64,000 nucleotides of DNA from CAZIAK01 sp964537035 (GCA_964537035.1 CAZIAK010000010.1:1-64000); one strand, 5' to 3'; shown: positions 1 through 9,168, counted from the first letter of the stretch. Made by a program: numbers and translations. Notes: generated by a model not told the origin, from the sequence alone.

Positions 1-83
1 CTAGCTAGCCTGCTAGAGTCAGGTGGCCAGCACGCCGTGCGTCACCCGCTGGCTCCGGCCTGCTCACCACGAGGCATCTCGCC

Positions 84-1325
84 ATGGTCTTCCTAGCTAC
101 CGCACTGCTCTGCCTCTCCGTCGCCGCATTCCCGGACGAGCGCCGGCCAGAAGCCGAGGACGACGTGATCACGCTCACCGATGGCAAGACCCACACTGGC
201 CAGGTGGTCTACAGCGACGAGCAGGTCGTCATCTTGCGCAACCGCACCCGCGAACGAGAGTTCTCCCGTGACCAGATCGAGGACATCGACTCCCGGGTGG
301 CCAATCTCGCCCAGCTGCTGCAGCGACTCGATGACGGCGGCAGCCTGTCTCGGCAACCGCCTGAGGCGTTGCTCGAGCTGGCCAACTTCGCCGAGCACTC
401 ACGCCTGCCAGGGGAGGCTCGGCTGCTGCGCCTCAGCGCACTTCTGGCTGACCCTGAGCACGAGGCGGCCAACGAGGCCTTGGGCAATGTCATGCGCAAG
501 AAGAAGTGGACCACCCGCAGACATCGGGACTGGGTCAAGACTGCCGACCTCGACGACGACGGCAACGACTGGAAGGACCGCTGGACTCTCGACACGGCGC
601 ACTACCGGGTGAGCTCGAACCTGCCCCTCGGTGATGCCATCGCCGCAGCCATCGATCTCGAGCGGCTGTACGCTGCGTACTTTCAGCTGCTCGCCCAAGA
701 GGTCGGGCTCCGTGAACCCCGAGAGCTCATGGAGGTCCAGCTGCACGGGGATGAGCAGTCGTTCCCCGAGCCAGGGAGCGGGCGCAACGGCAGCTTCACT
801 CCCAACGACCGGGTGGCCTATGTGAGTGCTGTCCGCCGGCCCTGGCACTACCAGCTCGCCCACGAGTGCACACGGCAGCTGCTCTTCGTCACGACCCAAC
901 GAGCGGTGAACGGCAAGGGTGAAGTCCCCCGCTGGCTCGACGCTGGCCTCGCCGAGGCCTTCGCCACGGGCATCAGCGGTCGCCCCGGGCAGCGGGTCTT
1001 TGATCCCCTGTCAGTGGACAAGAAGCGCTACGCCATTCATGCCAACTCAGAGAAGCCGTTCGGCTTGCGCCGCGTGCAGGTCTTCAACGACGAGGAGATG
1101 AACGCACACCAGTGGCAGAGCCTGCGCTTCGCCCAGTGCTACACACTGGTGAACTTCCTGATGCAGGGCGACGCCTCAGCACATCGCGAAGGCTTCTATC
1201 GGTACCTCCGCGACGTCTGGGCGGGCCGGGCGTCGCCGTCACGATTCGAGGAGGATCTGGCTGTGGACGATGACGAGCTGCAAGAGCTGTGGAGCGCGGC
1301 CGCACGGCGCATCGCCGGGGTCTGA
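84..1325 (+). CDS. Exported protein with degenerate metallopeptidase (DUF1570/MA-like) fold
   Basis: A 413-aa protein with a short N-terminal hydrophobic signal (residues 1-15, ending near SVAAF). A small beta-type segment follows (about 30-65, VITLTDGKTHTGQVVYSDEQ), of the kind that often precedes peptidase-like domains in exported planctomycete-type proteins. The C-terminal half resembles the DUF1570/peptidase MA-like gluzincin fold, with the typical PRWLDAGLAEAFA block around residue 285. The zinc motif is degenerate: residues 260-264 read HECTR, so the second histidine of HEXXH is Arg. Activity is therefore doubtful, and a binding or scaffold role is possible. The ATG at 84 is chosen because the signal peptide starts there. 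It stands alone upstream of mqnA. Family assignment is by motif pattern only. Confidence 0.7.
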   Translation: MVFLATALLCLSVAAFPDERRPEAEDDVITLTDGKTHTGQVVYSDEQVVILRNRTREREFSRDQIEDIDSRVANLAQLLQRLDDGGSLSRQPPEALLELANFAEHSRLPGEARLLRLSALLADPEHEAANEALGNVMRKKKWTTRRHRDWVKTADLDDDGNDWKDRWTLDTAHYRVSSNLPLGDAIAAAIDLERLYAAYFQLLAQEVGLREPRELMEVQLHGDEQSFPEPGSGRNGSFTPNDRVAYVSAVRRPWHYQLAHECTRQLLFVTTQRAVNGKGEVPRWLDAGLAEAFATGISGRPGQRVFDPLSVDKKRYAIHANSEKPFGLRRVQVFNDEEMNAHQWQSLRFAQCYTLVNFLMQGDASAHREGFYRYLRDVWAGRASPSRFEEDLAVDDDELQELWSAAARRIAGV

Positions 1326-1411
1326 CCGGGGGGCGCCAGGCAGTGCCAGGGACGCCCGGCGATGACTCCAGCCCGCCACAAGCCAGGCCCTGGCCTCCGA
1401 GCGCAGTCTGC

Positions 1412-1417
1412 TAGACT
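1412..1417 (+). promoter_or_regulatory. Putative -10 element of mqnA (near-leaderless)
   Basis: TAGACT at 1412-1417 sits 8 nt before the ATG at 1426. Transcription from it would begin almost at the start codon, giving a leaderless or near-leaderless mRNA. No Shine-Dalgarno is visible before the ATG, which fits. No clear -35 box is visible, so this rests on the hexamer and its spacing. Confidence 0.3.
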
Positions 1418-1425
1418 CCGCCGCC

Positions 1426-2208
1426 ATGTTGCGCCTCGGCACCGTGCCCTACCTCAACGCCCTCCCCCTCGTGGCCGGTCTCGACGCATGCCCCGGTGTG
1501 CAGCTGACCGCCGCGGTGCCGTCCCAGCTCGCCCCCCTGTTGCGCCAGGGCGCTCTCGACCTGGCCCTGGTGTCGGCCATCGAGCTCTTCCGTGATCCGC
1601 CCCTGCGCTGGGTCCCCGGTCCGGCCATCACCAGCTGTGGGCCAGTGCGCTCGATCAACCTCTACCTGCGCCGACCAGCAGACCAGCTGCAGCGGGTAGC
1701 CCTCGACACATCCAGTCTCACCGCCGCTGCGTTGACACAGGTGTGCCTGGCTCGTTTTCTTGAGTGCCCAGCCTACGAGATCGTCCCCGCCCCTCCTGAG
1801 CTGCCCCTGTCGGCCATCGACGCCGACGGCGTGTTGCGTATCGGCGACCCGGCCCTGCGCACAGAGCCAGAGGGCTTGGATGTGCTCGACCTGGGCGCGG
1901 TGTGGAGCGAGCACACAGGCCTGCCCTTCGTCTATGCGCTCTGGCTGGCGGGGCCACGCTGCCCGGCGGACGCAAACCTCGCCCCGTTGGCCCAGGCCCG
2001 AGAGCAGGGACTGAACCAGCGTTCGACCTTGGCCGAGCGCTTCGCCGCAGAGCACTCCCTGCCGGCCGAGTTGTGCCGTGACTACCTGGCCCACTCGATC
2101 GGCTACTCCTTGGGCGCAGACGAGCTGGCTGGCCTGGCCCTGTTCGGCCGACTGGCCCACGAGCTCGGCCTCGTGGACCGAGACCTCATGGGCCCCGCCC
2201 TCAGCTGA
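1426..2208 (+). CDS. mqnA: Chorismate dehydratase, menaquinone (futalosine) pathway
   Basis: A 260-aa protein of the MqnA/MqnD periplasmic-binding-protein-like fold. MqnA converts chorismate to 3-enolpyruvyl-benzoate, the first step of the futalosine route to menaquinone, in the cytosol. Family signatures visible: VPYLNALPL at residues 7-15, GALDLALVSAIE at 44-55, an SSLT substrate loop near 90, RIGDPAL near 140 and the DLG..W...TGLPFVYALW block around 152-170. It is closer to MqnA than MqnD because of PYLNA and the length (MqnA is about 260-290 aa). No other mqn gene lies in the window. It implies menaquinone-based respiration made without MenF/MenD. Confidence 0.9.
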   Translation: MLRLGTVPYLNALPLVAGLDACPGVQLTAAVPSQLAPLLRQGALDLALVSAIELFRDPPLRWVPGPAITSCGPVRSINLYLRRPADQLQRVALDTSSLTAAALTQVCLARFLECPAYEIVPAPPELPLSAIDADGVLRIGDPALRTEPEGLDVLDLGAVWSEHTGLPFVYALWLAGPRCPADANLAPLAQAREQGLNQRSTLAERFAAEHSLPAELCRDYLAHSIGYSLGADELAGLALFGRLAHELGLVDRDLMGPALS

Positions 2209-2305
2209 CCCCGGCCCAAGGACGACCCTCGGCCGACTGTGCGCGCTTGAATGGCTCCATGGGGTGCCTTACCTTCGCTCCTGCTTGCCTCCGCGCCCCT
2301 TCCCC

Positions 2306-4009
2306 ATGCAGCGCGACACGTCACCAGCGCCACTCACCCCGATGTCGACACAGACCAGCCTGTTCGGAAAGGAGCCTGCGACGGCCCAGCCCAAGAAAAC
2401 TGCCGGCGCCAGACCTCGCAAGGCCCCGAGCAAGGGCAAGGCAGGGGGCAAGACCAAGGCCCACGTCCTGGCCGAAGCGGCTCGCGAGATCTCGATCAGT
2501 GAGTTCTTCGCCAAGAACCGCCACCTGCTCGGCTTCGACAGCATGCGCAAGTCGCTGCTGACCACCGTGAAAGAGGCGGTGGACAACGCCCTCGACGCCT
2601 GCGAAGAAGCGAGCATCCTGCCGGACATCGCCGTGCTGGTGAAGCCGGTGAAGAACGCCCAGGACCGCTTCGTGGTCACCGTCTCGGACAACGGCCCGGG
2701 CATCCTCCCCGAGCAGATCGAGCTGGTCTTCGCCAAGCTGCTCTACGGCAGCAAGTTTCACCGTTTGCGTCAGAGCCGGGGCCAGCAGGGCATCGGCATC
2801 TCGGCTGCGGGCATGTATGGGCAGATGACCACGGGCAAGCCCACGATCATCCGTTCTCGCATCAGCGCCAAGCACGACGCCGTCGAGGTGGGTGTGCGCA
2901 TCGACACGGCCAAGAACAAGCCCGTGCGCACCCGGCACCAGATCATCGAGTGGGATCGCCCCCACGGCACCGAGGTCTCGATCACCCTCGAGGCGCGGTA
3001 CAGCAAGGGCCGCACCAGCGTGGACGACTACCTGTCCCAGACGGCGGTGGCCAACCCTCACATCTCCATCGCCTACTATCCGCCCGATCAAGACGAACCC
3101 ATCCTGTATCAGCGGGCCACTCGTCAGCTCCCAGATCCACCTGCAGAGATCAAGCCGCACCCGTACGGCGTCGAGCTGGGCACGCTGATGAAGATGATGA
3201 AGAGCACCAGCTCCACCGCCCTCGGCCCCTTCTTGCAGAAGGACTTCAGCCGGGTCTCGGCCAAGATCGCCGCTGAGATCTGCGCCACGGCCAAGCTCGA
3301 GACCCGAGCCCGTGTGCGGGCTCTTGAGCACAAGTCGGCCGAAGCCGTCTACAAGGCCATCGCGGCCACCAAGATCATGAACCCGTCGACGAGCTGCCTG
3401 TCGCCCATTGGCGAAGAGCTCATCGAAAAAGGCCTGCAGAAAGAGATCGGCGAGGCCGAGTTCTTCGTCAGCCGCACCCGGCCGCCGTCCGTCTACCGCG
3501 GCAACCCCTTTCAGATCGAAGTGGGTGTGGCCCTGGGCGGCAGCCTGAATGCCGACGAGCCCGTGCGGGTCATGCGCTTCGCCAACCGGGTGCCCCTGCA
3601 ATACCAGCCCGGCGCCTGCGCCATCACCAAGGCCGTGCAGTCCGTCGACTGGAAGGGCTATAGCCTGCAGCAACCCCGGGGCAGCCTGCCCGTGGGGCCG
3701 GTGATCTTCATGGTGCACATGGCCTCGGCCTGGGTGCCGTTCACCTCCGAGTCGAAGGAGGCCATCGCCAACTACCCCGAGATCCTGAAGGAGCTGCGCC
3801 TGGCTCTCCAGGACTGCGGGCGAAAAATGCACCGCTACCTGAAACGGCGGCGGCGCGTGGCTGACGAGCTCAAGAAGCGCCAGTACATCGACAAGTACAT
3901 CCCCCACATCGGGGAGGCCCTGCGAGACATCCTCACCCTCGACGAGAGCCAGACCGACGATGTGGTGGCCGAGCTTCGGGACACCCTGGAGCGGAGCCGC
4001 AAGCTCTGA
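2306..4009 (+). CDS. top6B: DNA topoisomerase VI subunit B (GHKL ATPase)
   Basis: A 567-aa type IIB topoisomerase ATPase subunit. With subunit A it passes one DNA duplex through a transient double-strand break. GHKL motifs are intact: N-box KEAVDNALDAC (89-99), G1 box SDNGPGI (127-133) and G2 box GQQGIGISAAG (159-169) after the YGSKFHRLRQSRG lid. The transducer region and a C-terminal helical part (ending near 565) follow. The first ~50 residues are a Lys/Ala/Pro-rich extension. Two in-frame ATGs are possible, 2306 and 2342 (555 aa, MSTQTSLFG); neither has a good Shine-Dalgarno. The cognate A subunit is 2.6 kb downstream on the same strand. Topo VI is typical of archaea and plants and sporadic in bacteria. 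Confidence 0.93.
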   Translation: MQRDTSPAPLTPMSTQTSLFGKEPATAQPKKTAGARPRKAPSKGKAGGKTKAHVLAEAAREISISEFFAKNRHLLGFDSMRKSLLTTVKEAVDNALDACEEASILPDIAVLVKPVKNAQDRFVVTVSDNGPGILPEQIELVFAKLLYGSKFHRLRQSRGQQGIGISAAGMYGQMTTGKPTIIRSRISAKHDAVEVGVRIDTAKNKPVRTRHQIIEWDRPHGTEVSITLEARYSKGRTSVDDYLSQTAVANPHISIAYYPPDQDEPILYQRATRQLPDPPAEIKPHPYGVELGTLMKMMKSTSSTALGPFLQKDFSRVSAKIAAEICATAKLETRARVRALEHKSAEAVYKAIAATKIMNPSTSCLSPIGEELIEKGLQKEIGEAEFFVSRTRPPSVYRGNPFQIEVGVALGGSLNADEPVRVMRFANRVPLQYQPGACAITKAVQSVDWKGYSLQQPRGSLPVGPVIFMVHMASAWVPFTSESKEAIANYPEILKELRLALQDCGRKMHRYLKRRRRVADELKKRQYIDKYIPHIGEALRDILTLDESQTDDVVAELRDTLERSRKL

Positions 4010-4032
4010 AGCCGGGGGGGCTCCCGCGATCG

Positions 4033-5079
4033 GTGGCCCTGGTCGCGGCGGCAGCTCTGAGCTGCCTCATCGGGTCTGCCGGGTTTCGTGCCTTGCTGCC
4101 CTGGCCCGCAGCTCGGGGCGTGGCCATCAAGCGCGCCTGGTGGGAGGCGAACAAAGACTCGGTCGACGTGGTGCTGCTGGGCAGCAGCCGCGTGGCTCGG
4201 GGCTACGTCTCGACGATCATCGAGGATCAGCTGGAACAGGCGGGGCGACCGCTGACGGTGTTCAACTTCGGCACCATCGGCATGGACGCCTACGAGACCG
4301 ACCATCTGCTCGAGTGGCTGCTGTCCACCGAACCTGCGCGCCTGAAGTGGGTGGTGCTGGAGCCCGAGTCGTGGCGACCGGAGCGCCCGGCCAAGGTCGC
4401 CCACCTCGCCGCTCGGGACGTCTACTGGCGCAACGAACGGCTGACCCTGACGGCTCTGCAATCGATCTCACTCACCGGTGCACCGTGGGACGTCCAACTC
4501 GACTCCGCTGAGGAGCAGCTGTCTCGCTACGCCATGCGCACGCTGAACATCGGCGCCGCACGCTGGTGGCTGGAGCAGAGCCTGGACCCACCGCGCGACA
4601 AGGAAGACCCGACCACTGAGTCCGTCGCGCTGCACAGGGGTTGGCAGCCCTACGACGAGGAGCACGGGCCGCAGTTCGTGGACTCTGTCGCTGCCTGGGA
4701 TGAGCTGGGTCCTGCCAGTGCCTTCGGTGAACGGGTGGCCAAGCTGGCGGCGCTGCAACCCAGGCCGTCGCTTCTGGCCGTGACCAATGTAGACGCCGTG
4801 ACCGCCCAGGTGCAGGCCGTCCACGCCGCGGGTGCCCGAGCCATCCATGTCATCGGGCCGTCGGTGCGGGAGAAGCCCTGGATCGCCGCCCTCGACCAGG
4901 CCGGGCACCTGTCAGCCCTGATCGACTACCAGAACCCTGAGCGCTACCCGGAGCTGTTCAACCCTCACCTGCGCTACGACGTCGACCACATGAACCTCGC
5001 CGGCGCTGAGCGACTCAGCCGCCTGCTGGGCCGAGATCTCGCCCGGGCCATGGACCGCCTGGAGCAAGAGGCTCCATGA
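4033..5079 (+). CDS. SGNH-type acyl-transfer/esterase partner of MBOAT protein
   Basis: A 348-aa protein with an N-terminal hydrophobic segment (about 1-20), likely a membrane anchor or signal. It then has an SGNH-hydrolase-like core: LLGSSRVARG at 48-57 carries the serine block, and DVDHMNLAG near residue 317 carries the Asp-x-x-His block. The start is a GTG at 4033, preceded by a G-rich stretch. Its last codons overlap the ATG of the MBOAT gene by 4 nt (ATGA), so the two are translationally coupled. By analogy with DltD/AlgX/PatB-type systems, the MBOAT protein moves an acyl group across the membrane and this protein transfers it to, or removes it from, an extracytoplasmic polymer. The polymer is unknown. 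It is not a close match to any one named family. Confidence 0.75.
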   Translation: MALVAAAALSCLIGSAGFRALLPWPAARGVAIKRAWWEANKDSVDVVLLGSSRVARGYVSTIIEDQLEQAGRPLTVFNFGTIGMDAYETDHLLEWLLSTEPARLKWVVLEPESWRPERPAKVAHLAARDVYWRNERLTLTALQSISLTGAPWDVQLDSAEEQLSRYAMRTLNIGAARWWLEQSLDPPRDKEDPTTESVALHRGWQPYDEEHGPQFVDSVAAWDELGPASAFGERVAKLAALQPRPSLLAVTNVDAVTAQVQAVHAAGARAIHVIGPSVREKPWIAALDQAGHLSALIDYQNPERYPELFNPHLRYDVDHMNLAGAERLSRLLGRDLARAMDRLEQEAP

Positions 5080-6521
5080 TCTTCACCGAAGCACGGTTCC
5101 TCTGGTTCTACCTGGCGGTCTTCGCTGTCACCTGGGCCACCCGCAACCACACCCTGCGCAAGGTCTGGTTGCTCGCCGCCAGCTACACCTTCTACGGCGC
5201 CTGGGACAAACGCTTCCTGGCCCTGATCGTCTTCTCCACCGTTGTCGACTTCATCGCCGGGCGCTCCCTGTCAGGGGAGCGACCGGCTGCCCAACGCAAG
5301 CGCTGGCTGCTGCTGAGCCTGACCACCAACCTGGGCCTGCTGGGCGTCTTCAAGTACTACGACTTCTTCGTCACCGAGGGCGCCGCGCTGTTGACCTGGA
5401 TGGGACTGCCCAGCGATCCCACCTTGCTGGCCGTGATCCTCCCGGCGGGCATCAGCTTCTACACGTTTCAGACGTTGAGCTACACCATCGACGTCTACCG
5501 CCGCAATCTGCAGGCCACGGACAAGCCCCTCGACTTCGCGCTGTTCGTGGGCTTCTTTCCACAGCTCGTGGCGGGCCCCATCGTGCGGGCCACGGACTTC
5601 TTGCCCCAGCTGCGCACGCCCCGCCGCTTCGCCGACGTGGCGGTGCGCGCCCAGCTCACCCTGTTCATGGTGGGCTTCATCAAGAAGGCGGTGGTCTCGG
5701 ACAGCGTGGCCCCCATCGTCGAGCAGGTCTTCGCCCACCCGGAGGCCTACGGGCTCGGCGCCAAGTGGCTGGGAGCCCTGCTGTACACGGTGCAGATCTA
5801 CTGTGACTTCTCGGGCTACAGCGACATGGCCATCGGCTGCGCCGGACTGCTGGGCTACGAGCTGACCCTCAACTTCGACTACCCCTACCTGGCCCGATCG
5901 ATCACCAGCTTCTGGCGCCGCTGGCACATCTCACTCTCCAGCTGGTTTCGCGACTACCTGTTCATCCCTCTGGGAGGGAGCCGGGGGACGCCCATGAAGA
6001 CCTGGCGCAACCTGCTGATCGTCTTCCTGCTCTGCGGCCTGTGGCACGGTGCCCGCTGGACCTTCATCGTCTGGGGGCTCTATCACGGCCTGTTCCTGGT
6101 GCTCGAACGGCTGGCCAGCGCCCGGCAGCTGCGCCCCGCTCCCCGAGCGCTGACGCACCTCTACACGCTGCTGGTCACGGTGCTGGGCTGGGTGCTCTTC
6201 CGTAGCGGCGACCTGGCCAGCGCCGGACGCTACCTGCGAGGCATGGTCACCGGCACGGCGGAGGCCAGCCTGGCCCACGACGGGCCCTGGCTGCCAGACG
6301 CCACGGCGCCGCTCGCGGGCTCGGTGCCCCACGCCCAGTGGTGGTGGGCCGGCCTCGCGCTGTTCGCCGTGGTGCACGTGGCCATGGCCCGTCGGACCTT
6401 CGCAGAACCCCTCACCCGCCTGCCCGACTGGGCCTTCGCGGTCGCCTATGGCCTGGCCGTCGCGCTCATCGCCCCCTGGATCGCCACCGACTTCCAGCCC
6501 TTCATCTACTTTCAGTTCTGA
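5076..6521 (+). CDS. MBOAT family O-acyltransferase (AlgI/DltB-like)
   Basis: A 481-aa polytopic membrane protein with about 10-12 hydrophobic segments. Family signatures are present: SITSFWRRWHISLSSWFRDY at about 270-295 and CGLWHGARWTFIVWGLYHG at about 320-338, where the WHG histidine is the catalytic His of MBOAT proteins. It is expected to take an acyl donor (acetyl-CoA or similar) and present the group at the outer face for transfer to a surface polysaccharide or peptidoglycan. The ATG overlaps the upstream SGNH gene by 4 nt. The pair is inserted between the two topoisomerase VI genes on the same strand, with no obvious functional link to them. Confidence 0.93.
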   Translation: MIFTEARFLWFYLAVFAVTWATRNHTLRKVWLLAASYTFYGAWDKRFLALIVFSTVVDFIAGRSLSGERPAAQRKRWLLLSLTTNLGLLGVFKYYDFFVTEGAALLTWMGLPSDPTLLAVILPAGISFYTFQTLSYTIDVYRRNLQATDKPLDFALFVGFFPQLVAGPIVRATDFLPQLRTPRRFADVAVRAQLTLFMVGFIKKAVVSDSVAPIVEQVFAHPEAYGLGAKWLGALLYTVQIYCDFSGYSDMAIGCAGLLGYELTLNFDYPYLARSITSFWRRWHISLSSWFRDYLFIPLGGSRGTPMKTWRNLLIVFLLCGLWHGARWTFIVWGLYHGLFLVLERLASARQLRPAPRALTHLYTLLVTVLGWVLFRSGDLASAGRYLRGMVTGTAEASLAHDGPWLPDATAPLAGSVPHAQWWWAGLALFAVVHVAMARRTFAEPLTRLPDWAFAVAYGLAVALIAPWIATDFQPFIYFQF

Positions 6522-6613
6522 AGCCCGTCACTGGTCATGATGGATCCGGCCCACGACGCACCGTAGCATCGCACCCAGCGCCGCCTCGCCACCCACCCCA
6601 GGATGTCCTCACC

Positions 6614-7768
6614 GTGAGCCCCGCAAAGAAGGCCCCCAAGGGCAAGCCCGCCCGCAAGACCGTCACCCAGGCCACGGACGAGCACACGGTGAAGTGCATC
6701 AACGACACGGCCAAGGACGTCTACAAGCGCATCCTCAAGAAGCAGTCGCCTGAGCTCACCAGCCCGGTGCGGTCCTTGTCGAACGTGCACTACGACCCCA
6801 AGGTGGGCTATCTGGAGATCGGCAACGCGCGCAAGGTGCGCACGCTCACGGTGAACACGGTGAAGAGCTTCGCCCAGACCCTGAAGATGCTGAACATCAG
6901 CAAGGAGATGATCGCCGAGGACACCTTCGCTACCAAGCGAGAGGCCTACTACGTCAGCAAGAACTGGGACGACGCGCGCTTCAAGGCTCAGACAGAATCC
7001 GACACGGTGATGGACGACATCGAGGCCATGTTCTCGTTGCGCGGCATCAGCAGAGAGCAGCTGCGCTTCTTCCCTGAAGAGCACGGCGGCGCGGTGGCGG
7101 GCAACCTGGTGGTGATCGACCGCGACCCGGTGAGCGGCGGTGAGCTGCGCATCGACTGCACCAAGTTCGGCAGCGGCGCCTACACCATCCCCCACTCTGT
7201 CGAGCACCTGGGTTTCGAGACGAAGGCCAAGTTCATCCTGGCCATCGAGACCGGCGGCATGTTTCAGCGCCTGCAGATGCACGGCTTCTGGGACAGCTCC
7301 AACTGCATCATCGTGTCCATGAGTGGCGTGCCCACCCGGGCCACCCGGCGCTTCGTGCGTCGCCTCTCCGATAGCCAGAAGATTCCGGTCTACGCCTTCG
7401 TCGACTGCGACCCCTACGGCATCAGCAACATCTACCGCACGCTGAAGGTGGGCTCAGGCAACACCGCCCACTTGAACCGCTTCTTCTGCGTCCCCCAGGC
7501 GCATTACCTCGGGGTGACGCCGTCTGACATCGAAGAGTACGAGCTGCCCACCCATCCGCTACTCGACGTGGACGTCAAGCGGGCCAAGGACGCGCTCAAG
7601 AACGACCCGTTCTTTCAGCAGTCGAAGCCCTGGGCCACGGCGCTCAAGAAGTTGGTCAAGATGGGTGTGCGCGCCGAACAGCAGGCCCTGGCCAAATGGG
7701 GGCTCAACTTCGTCATCGACGAGTACCTGCCAGCCAAGCTCAAGAAGACGAAGAGCTTCTTGCCGTAA
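6614..7768 (+). CDS. top6A: DNA topoisomerase VI subunit A (Spo11-like)
   Basis: A 384-aa catalytic subunit of topoisomerase VI. The winged-helix/5Y-CAP domain carries the active tyrosine in TKREAYYVSKN (residues 107-117). The Toprim domain shows its acidic residues in AIETGGMFQRL (about 215-225) and VDCDPYGISNI (about 262-272, DxD). Length matches archaeal A subunits. The GTG at 6614 is chosen because the protein then begins with a short basic leader (SPAKKAPKGK) as in subunit B; longer in-frame extensions overlap the MBOAT gene. A TAGCAT hexamer at 6564-6569 may be its own -10. All catalytic residues I can check are present, so the A2B2 enzyme should be functional. Confidence 0.93.
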   Translation: MSPAKKAPKGKPARKTVTQATDEHTVKCINDTAKDVYKRILKKQSPELTSPVRSLSNVHYDPKVGYLEIGNARKVRTLTVNTVKSFAQTLKMLNISKEMIAEDTFATKREAYYVSKNWDDARFKAQTESDTVMDDIEAMFSLRGISREQLRFFPEEHGGAVAGNLVVIDRDPVSGGELRIDCTKFGSGAYTIPHSVEHLGFETKAKFILAIETGGMFQRLQMHGFWDSSNCIIVSMSGVPTRATRRFVRRLSDSQKIPVYAFVDCDPYGISNIYRTLKVGSGNTAHLNRFFCVPQAHYLGVTPSDIEEYELPTHPLLDVDVKRAKDALKNDPFFQQSKPWATALKKLVKMGVRAEQQALAKWGLNFVIDEYLPAKLKKTKSFLP

Positions 7769-7835
7769 CGCAAAGCCCGCTCGCGACGTATGAGGACTCG
7801 TCAGGTCCGACTCCAACTCTCCGGGAGAGTCGCCC

Positions 7836-8672
7836 ATGAAGAGCACACCGCTGACCCTCGCTCTGCTCTTGTTCTTGGGCTGCGCGAGCATTCCCCCGCA
7901 GCAGGACGCTCAGGATGTCGCACACTCAGAGCGAGAGGTGGCGGTCCGGCCCACCGCCGTGAAGCGGCTTCTGCTCAACCTCTCAGCAGAAGATGAAGGT
8001 GCGCGGGATCAACTCACCGCCCAGCTCGCCGCGGCACGCGCTCAGGTCGAGGTCTTTTTTGACGCTCCCTTTGAAGAGGACATCCAGGTCACCGTCCACC
8101 CCGACCGGAAGCACTTCACGGCTTCGTTTCCTGCCGAGTGGGGATTGACCACGACCGAGTGCTGGATGGTGGCCTACGGCGTGGCCGACCAGCTCTCAGC
8201 CTTGGCGCCACGGGTCTGGGCAGAGCAGGCCTGCGAGCACGATGGGGACGACCCGCAACACGTGAGCCAGATCCTGACTCACGAACTGGTGCATGTCTTT
8301 CACGGGCAGCACAACCCCACGCGGGACTTCAGCGGCGCAGAACAGGTGGGTTGGTTCGCAGAAGGTCTGGCTGTGCTGGCCTCCGGGCAACTCTCCGGCG
8401 ACCACGGCGACGCAGACCAGCAGGCCTTGGCCGCCGAGAGAGGCCCCACTTCACTGGAGACAGCCTGGTCCGGGCCCTGGCGCTACGGAGTCTGCGGTTC
8501 CTTGGTGCGCACCCTCGACCACATGGTCGGGCGGGAGCGGCTGCTCGCCCTCTTGAGCGCCACAACCAACGCCGAGCTCATGGCCGCAGCCGACACCACT
8601 GAAGATCTCTTCCTGGCCCGCTGGGCAGAGACGGTCAAGCAGAGGGAGACTCTCGCGCCAGCAGCGAGGTGA
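7836..8672 (+). CDS. Zinc metallopeptidase-like lipoprotein (peptidase MA-like)
   Basis: A 278-aa putative lipoprotein: signal MKSTPLTLALLLFLGC with a lipobox Cys at 16. A gluzincin-type zinc site is intact: HELVH at residues 149-153 and a downstream glutamate in GWFAEGLAVLASG (E176). The fold therefore resembles DUF1570/peptidase MA proteins; substrate unknown. Five bases of self-complementarity (ACTCT/AGAGT) flank the Shine-Dalgarno GGGAG just before the ATG and could mask it. The last 38 nt overlap the 3' end of the convergent DinB-family gene. Confidence 0.78.
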   Translation: MKSTPLTLALLLFLGCASIPPQQDAQDVAHSEREVAVRPTAVKRLLLNLSAEDEGARDQLTAQLAAARAQVEVFFDAPFEEDIQVTVHPDRKHFTASFPAEWGLTTTECWMVAYGVADQLSALAPRVWAEQACEHDGDDPQHVSQILTHELVHVFHGQHNPTRDFSGAEQVGWFAEGLAVLASGQLSGDHGDADQQALAAERGPTSLETAWSGPWRYGVCGSLVRTLDHMVGRERLLALLSATTNAELMAAADTTEDLFLARWAETVKQRETLAPAAR

Positions 8673-9168
8673 TGTGGGCCAGGTGATGTCTGCCGTGCCA
8701 GGCATAGACCCCCAGGTTCACATCCAGCGTGATGGGACCAGACTCGGGGTGGACGAACCCCCGCCGCCAATCGCTCGGCGACATTCCTGAGAGCAGGGCC
8801 ACCCACCGTTCGTGCAAGGCAGCCAGAAAGCCCAGGGTGGCGGACACAGGCCACGCGGCTCTGTCAGGGCACTCCGCCCAGGCCTTCTCGTCGTAGGCCT
8901 TGATCGTGGGCTGCTCCTCGGTCAACGCCCATTTGAAGCGCACCAAGCTGTTCATGTGACTGTCGGCGAGGTGATGCACCACCTGCTGGACCGTCCAGCC
9001 GCCGGGGCGGTAGGGCCGCTCAAGCCAGGCCTCATCGAGCGGCGACACCACCGCGCTGAGATCTTCGGGCAGCTTGGCGATCGCGGCGATCCATGCCGCC
9101 CGCTGGGCTTCTGTGATCACCGACGGGGGCACAAACTCGCCCAACGGAAAGCGTAGCGACGAGGCCAT
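8635..9168 (-). CDS. DinB/YfiT family metal-dependent protein
   Basis: A 177-aa four-helix-bundle protein of the DinB/YfiT superfamily. The metal-binding histidines sit in VVHHLADSHMNS (about 64-75) and in AWHGRHHLAHI near the C-terminus. The GGWTVQQVVHHLADSH block is highly typical of the YfiT/bacillithiol-transferase branch. That family includes thiol S-transferases, but the thiol cofactor here is unknown, so function is not assigned further. A GTG at 9174 shares one base with the TAG stop of the upstream sulfatase gene; the ATG at 9168 is an equally good start and is used here. It is probably cotranscribed with the sulfatase-fold gene. Confidence 0.83.
   Translation of the reverse strand: MASSLRFPLGEFVPPSVITEAQRAAWIAAIAKLPEDLSAVVSPLDEAWLERPYRPGGWTVQQVVHHLADSHMNSLVRFKWALTEEQPTIKAYDEKAWAECPDRAAWPVSATLGFLAALHERWVALLSGMSPSDWRRGFVHPESGPITLDVNLGVYAWHGRHHLAHITSLLARESPSA

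Noticed and set aside
2321..3907. A 528-codon minus-strand frame inside the topoisomerase VI B gene
   Set aside because: Opposite-strand shadow; the GHKL motifs settle the sense strand.
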